Shown one piece after another: positions 7,528 to 13,849 of a DNA stretch of 20,332 nucleotides (positions are counted from its first letter, which is position 1; the number at the start of each line of letters is the position of its first letter). Under the pieces are notes generated by a model. The model made no database searches. It saw only the letters and a program-made list of their open reading frames with translations, and had not been told where the DNA came from. The stretch covers positions 1 through 20,332 of the forward strand of contig JAGYOO010000002.1 of assembly GCA_018399295.1 (NCBI GenBank). Direction: 5' to 3'. Source of the stretch: Candidatus Omnitrophota bacterium (lineage in GTDB: Bacteria > Omnitrophota > Gorgyraeia > B26-G9). The position numbers and the translations under genes are program-made.

Positions 7528-9420
7528 TTATTGGGCCTGGCCCCCTGCCGGCGGAACAATCCGGGCTGTCACGAAGATCAGCAGATTCCTTTTTTCCTTG
7601 CTTTCGTAATCTCTTGAAAAGAGCTTGCCCAGGACCGGGATACTGCCCAGAATCGGTACGCGGGCAGTACCTTTATCGAGTACTTCCCGCATCAATCCTC
7701 CCATCACCACTGTATCGTTATCACCGACCACGATGCTCGCAGTGGCGCTTCGGATATCGAAGAACGGCTGCAGATAAGGACTGTCCGCGGTCCCGTAATT
7801 AAACATATCCTCTTCAATGTCAAACTCACTGACCTCAGGGATCAGGGTCAGGTTGATGGTCTTCCGGTCCTCGCCCACATTGGGAGTCACCTTGAGAATA
7901 ATACCCACATCACGGGTCTTGAATTCCGCGGGGACCGGAGAGGTCTGGGTGTAGGTCTGATCATTAATCGAAGTGGTAAATACCTCCAACTCAAACTTCG
8001 TCGGATAGCGTATCTCACGGACGATTTTGATAATCGCCTCCTGTCCGCTGATCGTGGTGACCTGAGGAGAAGAAAGAGTATTCGTGTTGGTTTTCTGTTC
8101 GATTGCCGCCAGAAGAGTCTGGAACTGGCTGAAATCCAGGGTGCCGAAAGTAAAATCCCCGGTACTTAATGAGGGAATAGAACCAAGATAATCTGAACTT
8201 AGAGACTTCTTAAAGGGAAATGTAGTCGGAGCGGCAGCGCCTTTACCGGAAGCGATCGCGGCAATCTCAACCCCCAGAGAATAGAGATCATCTTCGGCTA
8301 CCTCCATAAACCTTGCCTCGATCATTACCTGAGGCGGGGTTACGTCCAATACTTTCAGAAGATTTTCCACCTGAGCCAGATTAGAGGGGGTATTACGGGC
8401 AATCAGCGTACTGGTCCGGTTATCAAGAAAAATACGGCTTCCCTCCGGCCAGTCCACAAGTTCTCTCATCGCGTCACTGATGTTATATGTAAGCTGACCG
8501 GCAACGCCTCCCGGCCCACCGATCTTCACTCCCTCATAGGTCTCTGTCGAATTCCCCAACCCTCCGGCTTCGCTGTCCTTGGCCATTACGACTACATTAT
8601 CACTACGAAGATTATCGACAGTAACGGTATCAAAAGTCGTAAACCGGGTAAAAGTGGCCAGCCCATGACTTAGATTGTAGCTCCGCGTCTCCATGCTTTC
8701 GTTCGCCAGGCTGTCCTCAGTACTTACCCAGATAAAATCATCTTCCAGCCGGTAGGCAAGACCTTTCGCCCGCAGAATAGACTCCAGGGCCCGCTTCAAG
8801 GTCACGTTATTAAGATGAATACTGATACTGCCAGCGCGCGAGACCGGGGCTTCATCCATAACAATGTTAACCCCGGTCAGCTGGGAAAGATACTCTATAA
8901 CGTTTTTCAACTGGGCCTCGCTGAAATCAATACTTACTTTTCGGGCCAGAATATCGCTTTCCTTCTGTCCGGACTTTTCTGTCTCAATGGTTTCTGTCGT
9001 GGTCTTGGAATCTCTCAGCCAGGCCTGGTCAGTCTGCAGCAGCCGCTTTTCCTGCGCAAGCTCCGCCGCCTGCTGGGCCTGCATCCGTTCATACTTAAGC
9101 GCGGCTAACTCGACTTTCTGTACCAGACCCACGATCTGAGGGTCATCCGGCCGCAATCGGTGGGCCTGCTCAAACATCTCTTTCGCCTTACTGAACTTCA
9201 TATCCGCCCAGTATTCGTGCCCCTGTTCAATAAGATCTGAGACATCGACACTTATCTCCAGAGCCTCTTCTTTACCATTTGAATTCTGATACAACGCGCG
9301 CTCAGCCAAAACCACCGGCTGTTCCTGTTCAAAACCGGTAAGCTGCCCCTGAGCAAAAGAAAAATTAATCGGCACTAATAACAGGCAGGATAAACTAAGC
9401 AGTGAAATAATACGTTTCAT
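7528..9420 (-). CDS. pilQ: Outer-membrane secretin (PilQ/GspD family)
   Basis: Secretins form the outer-membrane channel for type IV pili or type II secretion. The 630-residue product starts with a signal peptide (MKRIISLLSLSCLLL..., likely cleaved after SFA at 23). Next comes a TPR-like helical segment with coiled coil (about 63-130), then an STN/N0-like domain (about 161-235), a Gly-rich linker (284-308), a secretin_N repeat (about 328-362, ending LLKVLDVTPPQVMIEARFMEV) and the C-terminal secretin barrel. The barrel has DVGIILKVTPNV (504-515), the signature VPILGSIPVLGKLF (588-601) and NLLIFVTARIV (612-622). No AMIN domain, typical of proteobacterial PilQ, is visible. The start overlaps the PilP-like gene as ATGA, with AAGGAAAGG as ribosome binding site. 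PilQ is favoured over GspD by neighbours only. Confidence 0.9.
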   Translation of the reverse strand: MKRIISLLSLSCLLLVPINFSFAQGQLTGFEQEQPVVLAERALYQNSNGKEEALEISVDVSDLIEQGHEYWADMKFSKAKEMFEQAHRLRPDDPQIVGLVQKVELAALKYERMQAQQAAELAQEKRLLQTDQAWLRDSKTTTETIETEKSGQKESDILARKVSIDFSEAQLKNVIEYLSQLTGVNIVMDEAPVSRAGSISIHLNNVTLKRALESILRAKGLAYRLEDDFIWVSTEDSLANESMETRSYNLSHGLATFTRFTTFDTVTVDNLRSDNVVVMAKDSEAGGLGNSTETYEGVKIGGPGGVAGQLTYNISDAMRELVDWPEGSRIFLDNRTSTLIARNTPSNLAQVENLLKVLDVTPPQVMIEARFMEVAEDDLYSLGVEIAAIASGKGAAAPTTFPFKKSLSSDYLGSIPSLSTGDFTFGTLDFSQFQTLLAAIEQKTNTNTLSSPQVTTISGQEAIIKIVREIRYPTKFELEVFTTSINDQTYTQTSPVPAEFKTRDVGIILKVTPNVGEDRKTINLTLIPEVSEFDIEEDMFNYGTADSPYLQPFFDIRSATASIVVGDNDTVVMGGLMREVLDKGTARVPILGSIPVLGKLFSRDYESKEKRNLLIFVTARIVPPAGGQAQ

Positions 9421-10094
9421 CGCACCTTTCCTTTCTCTAAACTAAGGTGCTGACCTTGGTTAGATAATAGCACAGAATCTTTTTTTATGTCAAGCACCTT
9501 AAACCCGAATATCTCACTATTCTGATCAACCACGAAAACCTGTCCGGTCCCGGTCTCTTTTATCTTTGCCGTAAGCTCCTCAGTATACATGGGCCTGCGA
9601 AACTCAATATTCTGGAGCTGATCGTTCCGGCGCAAAGTAACCTTATCTTTATCAATTGAGACCACCTCATAACCGGCAACCCGGTTACCTTCAGGCACTA
9701 AAAAAGTCCGATTCCGGTAATTCAGCTGGGCCACCATCCGGCCATCCTCAAACACAATCCTTCCCAGATAATTCACCTCAAAAGATTTATACATCGTATC
9801 CAGCAACTCAAACCGGTACTCTCCTTCCGGCATCCTACGCGCGGGCCGAACCTTCCCGCTCGGTATTTCAACACGGGAAAAGATATCTCTCGGACCGTAA
9901 TCCGGGGCCTTTTCCGGTTCGGGAATCGACTCTGCCTCAAGAACCGGATCAACGGAAGACGAAACATGGCTCTGTCTGTCTAACTGATCACCTAACTTTC
10001 TGTTATGCACCATGAAGACTCCGGAAAAGATCCCCAGAGTCAACAGGACAAAAACCAGAACAGCTTTTTCCCAGTCTTTAAGGATTCTCTTCAT
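9417..10094 (-). CDS. PilP/GspC-like inner-membrane alignment protein
   Basis: This 225-residue protein has a short cytosolic N-terminus, one membrane segment (about 10-29), a Pro/Glu-rich periplasmic linker (45-70) and a beta-rich C-terminal half. That layout and its place between a PilO-like protein and a secretin match PilP of type IV pili or GspC of type II secretion, which connect the inner-membrane ring to the secretin. The periplasmic part holds two similar units, residues 129-165 (FLVPEGNRVAGYEVVSIDKD) and 184-220 (VFVVDQNSEIFGFKVLDIKK), each a GspC/PilP-like strand pattern. Unlike lipidated PilP it has no lipobox; an N-terminal helix anchors it, as in GspC. It overlaps both neighbours by 4 bp (ATGA). 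The family call rests on layout and context. Confidence 0.75.
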   Translation of the reverse strand: MKRILKDWEKAVLVFVLLTLGIFSGVFMVHNRKLGDQLDRQSHVSSSVDPVLEAESIPEPEKAPDYGPRDIFSRVEIPSGKVRPARRMPEGEYRFELLDTMYKSFEVNYLGRIVFEDGRMVAQLNYRNRTFLVPEGNRVAGYEVVSIDKDKVTLRRNDQLQNIEFRRPMYTEELTAKIKETGTGQVFVVDQNSEIFGFKVLDIKKDSVLLSNQGQHLSLEKGKVR

Positions 10095-10837
10095 ATCATC
10101 ACTTCCGTATATCCGATAAGTATTTCCACCGCAAGCCCCTTATCCTTTTTTCTGACCTGGAACTTTCTTACTACATATACTTCTTCCTGTTCAGCCAGTC
10201 CGGTCAGAAAGGCCTGCAATTCTTTAAATCCGGCGTTAAAGGATATCATTACGGGATAGATCCTGAAATCGATCCCGGACCTGGACTCTTTGATCAGGTC
10301 ATCAGCAGTTTTAGCCGGAAGCTCGATATTTGTAATTCTGCGCACCCCGCTGTTTAAAAGCAACCTTGTAAGATCATCAACCAGTGCCAACTCTCTGGCC
10401 AAAACGGGGATCATTTCCCCTTCCGGAACAGCCTGGTCATAATCCGCGAATCCCAGCGAGTCCGGCAGAGACGAACTGAGCGTCGCAGCCTTGGTCTGCA
10501 GACGTTCCTGGATAGAAAACAGATTTTCTTTGAACAGGAGAAGATTCTCGGTTACCGGGTCATCGGGGCGAAACCGTTCTCTTACAAGACTGTACCGTGA
10601 CTGCAGCCCATTCTTCTGTTCGGCAAGACGCTCCAACGAGGCCGCGTCCGGCAAACCGTGCTGTTTAAGTTCTTCCAGTTCCCGGTTAAGTCTGCTTAAT
10701 GAGGCTGCGACAGCTGAATTGACCAGAAAAAGGATAACCAGAGTCAGCAAAAACAGAGAGCAAAGCCCATAGATACCGGCAAATATCCGCATCTCTTTGT
10801 CTAAAGCGCTGAAGTTCATCTTTTCAGGCAGTTTCAT
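10091..10837 (-). CDS. PilO-like pilus alignment protein, resembling Amuc_1100 family
   Basis: The 248-residue protein has one membrane helix (about 19-40), a periplasmic coiled coil (about 45-115) and an alpha/beta C-terminal domain of ferredoxin-like type (about 150-245), the plan of PilO and GspM. The stretch SLGFADYDQAVPE (127-139) followed by a helix with DDLTRLLLNSGVRRITNIE resembles what I recall of the Akkermansia Amuc_1100 pilus-associated family (an LGF..Y....P pattern, then L..L..A.V..I). The C-terminal VMISFNAGFKELQAFLTGLA is the usual PilO beta-helix element. It lies between the PilM-PilN fusion and the PilP-like protein, with ATGA overlaps on both sides, fitting an inner-membrane heterodimer with the PilN part of its neighbour. 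Sequence alone does not prove this; PilO versus GspM is not resolved. Confidence 0.75.
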   Translation of the reverse strand: MKLPEKMNFSALDKEMRIFAGIYGLCSLFLLTLVILFLVNSAVAASLSRLNRELEELKQHGLPDAASLERLAEQKNGLQSRYSLVRERFRPDDPVTENLLLFKENLFSIQERLQTKAATLSSSLPDSLGFADYDQAVPEGEMIPVLARELALVDDLTRLLLNSGVRRITNIELPAKTADDLIKESRSGIDFRIYPVMISFNAGFKELQAFLTGLAEQEEVYVVRKFQVRKKDKGLAVEILIGYTEVMI

Positions 10838-12426
10838 TTTTTCTCCCCTTTGACTATCGGCATAATCAGGGAAAACGCGAGTTGCCCGGAATCATCCTTG
10901 CCTACCTGTTCGAGTTCGCCTTCCTCCAACAACCCGCTTTTTTTCAGACCATCCTGAAACCGACCGATCTCTCTCAGCCCGCCGTCGCAGATCCCGCTAA
11001 CGATAACTTTCCGAACCGGCAGATCGATATCAATCTGACTCAACCAGATGGTTTCAGGCATTGTCTCCGAAAGAACGGCCAGGACCTTTTCCGTCAGATA
11101 TTGATCGTTGATCCGGCTGTTCATTACTTCTATCCCGTTTTTAAGAAAAGTAATCTCCGCTGAAATCTGTTCCAGAGGAAGCCGGTTAGACTCGTAGGCA
11201 GCAATCTCGGCACGAAGTCGGGCCGAATGACGCTGATAAAGATTAAGTCGCTTTACCGCCAACAGATTCAGGAGCAACAGCATTCCCAGAAGTAAAACGC
11301 CGGCCTTGACCAGAAACGAACGTTTTTTCCGAAAAGCGTTAAGCCGGGCCTGTTCTGGCGGGATAAGATTCAGATTAAGCTCGGAATGACCGGCCGCGCG
11401 CAGGGCCAGACCGATTGCCGGGCCAAGATATTCGTTATGATTTAATTCAACCTCCGGCGATATCGCCAGGGAATTAAAATAATCGACTCGTTCGGTAAAA
11501 ACGGAAAGACTGTTTTCAAAGAACTTATCGATATTTTCCGATTTACTCACCCCGCCGGTGAGCAGAACCCGCACAAAACTTATATCAACTTCATAGTGCA
11601 GCTTGTAAAAATTAAGAGTCTTTGTAACCTCATTCGCCAGGTCAGTAAGCACGCCGGTCGCGGCCAGCGCAACATCTTGCTGTTCTTCCTGTGTTTTTGC
11701 TTTGTTACCGTAATACAGCATCAGGACCTCTCCGACATCCTTTTTCCGCCGCTCTGCCTCTTCCTTGCTGATGGAGAGAGCTGAAGCAATCCCGGCAGTA
11801 ATCTCTTCGCCGCCGATCGGAAGACTTCGGGTCCATATCTTATTGCTGTTTATGACAATCACACTGGTAGTCTTGGCTCCGATATCAAGTATCAGACTTT
11901 TCTGAATATCCTGATAAAAGTAACGGATACAGTTATAAAGAGCGAGACTGCTGACATCAACAAATTCAAGCCTGGCCCCGGTTTTATTGACAGCGGCCAG
12001 AATCGAACCGATGAGTTCTTTTTTTACCGCGGCCAGGAGCACATGCAGCTGGTTGCCGCTCCGGCCCAAAACCTGATAGTCCCAAACAACCTCATCTATC
12101 GGAAACGGCACCTGCTGCCGGATCTCATAATGCACTATCCGGCGAAGCTTCTTTTGTGGGGCTGAAGGAATGTTTATCAGTCGGATAAAAGCGGAACGGC
12201 CGGAGATGGAGACACCGACCGGAACGGAAATCAGACGTTCCTCACCCTGCAAAAGCTCGGGTATTAAAGATTTAAGACTCTCCCCCGGATCGGCTTCTGA
12301 ATATTCCGCGACTCTGGAACGAACAAGCTTTATTCGACCGTTCTTCCCGCGTATTATCAGAACTGCCTTTATCGAGGCAGATCCAATATCGATTCCTAAA
12401 AATGAATCCGGTCCATATCTGGACAT
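10834..12426 (-). CDS. pilM: PilM-PilN fusion, pilus assembly (GspL-like layout)
   Basis: This 530-residue protein joins two usually separate pilus proteins. Residues 1-345 are PilM, a cytoplasmic actin-like ATPase, with phosphate-binding loops GIDIGSASIKAV (11-22) and LDIGAKTTSVIVI (180-192), the adenosine motif LLTGGVSK (288-295) and the PilM subdomain around RIVHYEIRQQVPFPIDEVVW. Residues 350-530 are PilN: the motif LNLIP (352-356), which in separate PilN proteins docks into PilM, a basic stretch, a membrane helix (about 371-390), a coiled coil and a small periplasmic alpha/beta domain. The frame opens at a TTG (12471), but the ATG at 12424-12426 has AGGAG (12432-12436) five bases upstream and gives MSRYGPDSFLGIDIG, a normal PilM start. 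It is the first gene after a strong promoter and a leader of about 130 nt. Confidence 0.92.
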   Translation of the reverse strand: MSRYGPDSFLGIDIGSASIKAVLIIRGKNGRIKLVRSRVAEYSEADPGESLKSLIPELLQGEERLISVPVGVSISGRSAFIRLINIPSAPQKKLRRIVHYEIRQQVPFPIDEVVWDYQVLGRSGNQLHVLLAAVKKELIGSILAAVNKTGARLEFVDVSSLALYNCIRYFYQDIQKSLILDIGAKTTSVIVINSNKIWTRSLPIGGEEITAGIASALSISKEEAERRKKDVGEVLMLYYGNKAKTQEEQQDVALAATGVLTDLANEVTKTLNFYKLHYEVDISFVRVLLTGGVSKSENIDKFFENSLSVFTERVDYFNSLAISPEVELNHNEYLGPAIGLALRAAGHSELNLNLIPPEQARLNAFRKKRSFLVKAGVLLLGMLLLLNLLAVKRLNLYQRHSARLRAEIAAYESNRLPLEQISAEITFLKNGIEVMNSRINDQYLTEKVLAVLSETMPETIWLSQIDIDLPVRKVIVSGICDGGLREIGRFQDGLKKSGLLEEGELEQVGKDDSGQLAFSLIMPIVKGEKK

Positions 12427-12560
12427 ATTATCTCCTGGAAAAAGTATCCCTTCGAAATTTACAGGCCGCAAGGTATCTGACGGCTTATGATGCCGGTTCT
12501 TCCCTGAAAGGCATTTAGGTAAGTTAAAAGAGTCTTAGGAATTTAAAAGTCTTTTATAAT
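12427..12560 (-). promoter_or_regulatory. Long 5' leader of the pilM operon
   Basis: About 130 nt lie between the predicted transcription start and the pilM-pilN ATG. Two short hairpins that exclude each other can be drawn: CGGC/GCCG (12481-12484 with 12492-12495, 7-nt loop) and ATGCC/GGCAT (12490-12494 with 12510-12514, 15-nt loop). I could not match the leader to a known riboswitch; in particular it lacks the conserved core of the GEMM cyclic-di-GMP class often found near pilus genes. The strong AGGAG at 12432-12436 ends the leader. Confidence 0.4.
12524..12556. repeat. Two operator-like inverted/direct repeats at pilM operon start
   Basis: The plus strand holds TAAAAGTCTTTTA (12544-12556), a perfect 6-1-6 inverted repeat, and a related TTAAAAGAGTCTTA (12524-12537), starting 19 bases from the TTAAAAG of the first unit at 12543. 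They lie from about +5 to +37 relative to the predicted transcription start. Two similar inverted repeats about two helical turns apart beside a promoter suit a dimeric DNA-binding regulator. The A/T-rich context raises the chance of coincidence. Confidence 0.45.
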
Positions 12561-12566
12561 TAATAA

Positions 12567-12595
12567 AATATAGCATACAGCTTATCGTTTGTCAA
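12567..12595 (-). promoter_or_regulatory. Strong extended -10 promoter of pilM-pilO-pilP-pilQ
   Basis: The minus strand reads TTGACA (12590-12595), a 17-base spacer and TATATT (12567-12572), with TG at the extended -10 position (TGCTATATT). This is a perfect -35, a 5/6 match to the -10 and ideal spacing. The predicted start is near 12560. It sits just after the pilC stop with no intrinsic terminator in between, so the alignment-complex genes have their own transcript plus possible read-through. Confidence 0.85.
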
Positions 12596-12622
12596 TAGCT
12601 GAAGGTCTTTAATTGTAGACAT

Positions 12623-13846
12623 TTACTGGGAAAGAGACTGAATCAGGCTTACCATCGGCAAAAACATGGCCAGGACGATTATCCCGACTATCACGCCCAG
12701 GACGGATATCAGTATCGGCTCCAGCAGAGCGGTCAGGGAATTCGCCGTCATCTCTACCTCATCTTCATATGTATCCGCGACTTTAATAAGCATCTGATCC
12801 AGGGACCCGCTTTCTTCTCCAATAGCGATCATATTAGTCATTAATTCCGGAAACACCCGGCTCTCTTCCATTACCCGGGAAATCATCCCCCCCTCCCGAA
12901 CTGTGGTTTCCACCTTATCGATTGTCCGGGCGAATTCCTCATTCCCGCTTATCTGGCGACCCAGCTTAAGTGCCTGCAAGATCGGAACACCCCCGACAAG
13001 CAAGGTCGCCAGGGTCCGGGCGAACCGGGCGGCAATTATTTTCTGGGTCAAAGGACCGAACACCGGAACTTTCAGTTTTAACCGGTCTTTCTGGAATCTG
13101 ATCCAGTCAACTCCCATTAAAACCCGGTAAATCCCAAATCCTCCGCCCGCGGCCAGGATAAACAGGTACCAATGTGTCCGCAGAGAATCGCTGATAAAAA
13201 TAAGCTGCCGGGTTATCCACGGCAAAGACAGATTCATATCCAAAAAAAGTTCGGTAAATCTCGGAACAATATAAATGATAATAACACTGAGGATAACCAG
13301 CGCCGCGGCCAGAACCACCAAAGGATATATCAGCGCTGACTGGATCTTGCGCGAAAGCCGGAGATTGCGTTCCTGATAATCAGCCAGCCGCTGCAGGACC
13401 AGATCAAGCGCGCCGCCGGTTTCCCCGGCCCGAATCATGTTAACGTATACATTGGAAAATGTCCGGGTGTATCCGGCCAGGGCTTCGCTGAAAGACCTTC
13501 CAGACTCAATCATCCGGATCATATCGTTTATCATCGGTTTCATCCGAACAAACCGGCTTTGGCGCAACAGAGTATGCAGCGAGCGAACCAGAGGCATCCC
13601 CGCGTCAGTGAGAACTGACAGCTGCCGGGTAAACAGCATAATACTCTCCGCCCCGAACCGCCCTTCCGGCGAACCCAGGTTAAAACTGAAGCGCAGCCGC
13701 TTTTTCCCGGACTCCGGGATCACCTCGATCGGAAACAGTCCCATCTGGCGGATACGCCCCAAAGCAATGTTTAACGAATCCGCCTCGACCTGTGAACTTA
13801 ACTGTTCTCCCTGCTTGTCTAAAGCGGTAAAATCATATTTAGGCAC
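12623..13846 (-). CDS. pilC: Inner-membrane platform protein PilC/GspF
   Basis: PilC/GspF is the polytopic inner-membrane base on which the assembly and retraction ATPases act. The 407-residue product shows the family's duplicated cytoplasmic T2SF domains (about 66-190 and 269-390), each with its marker (IRAGETGG at 138-145 and IAIGEESGSLD at 340-350), and three membrane segments (about 169-193, 225-243 and 376-398). Length and layout are standard. The start is GTG (13844-13846); TGGAGG at the end of the preceding ATPase gene lies 8 bases upstream, and the gap is 3 bp, so the two are probably coupled. It is the last gene of the upstream pilus block; the pilM-operon promoter follows. Confidence 0.95.
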   Translation of the reverse strand: MPKYDFTALDKQGEQLSSQVEADSLNIALGRIRQMGLFPIEVIPESGKKRLRFSFNLGSPEGRFGAESIMLFTRQLSVLTDAGMPLVRSLHTLLRQSRFVRMKPMINDMIRMIESGRSFSEALAGYTRTFSNVYVNMIRAGETGGALDLVLQRLADYQERNLRLSRKIQSALIYPLVVLAAALVILSVIIIYIVPRFTELFLDMNLSLPWITRQLIFISDSLRTHWYLFILAAGGGFGIYRVLMGVDWIRFQKDRLKLKVPVFGPLTQKIIAARFARTLATLLVGGVPILQALKLGRQISGNEEFARTIDKVETTVREGGMISRVMEESRVFPELMTNMIAIGEESGSLDQMLIKVADTYEDEVEMTANSLTALLEPILISVLGVIVGIIVLAMFLPMVSLIQSLSQ

Positions 13847-13849
13847 GGC

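Noticed and set aside
12427..12471. N-terminal extension of the PilM-PilN protein from a TTG codon at 12471
   Set aside because: The ATG at 12424-12426 has AGGAG five bases upstream and yields a normal PilM N-terminus; the extra 15 residues look like leader sequence.
12485..12514. Nine-codon mini-ORF in the pilM leader (MPFREEPAS)
   Set aside because: No ribosome binding site precedes it and an ORF this short is expected by chance.
12427..12560. Cyclic-di-GMP (GEMM) riboswitch before pilM
   Set aside because: Such switches are common at pilus genes, but I cannot find the conserved core or the expected two-helix layout in this leader.
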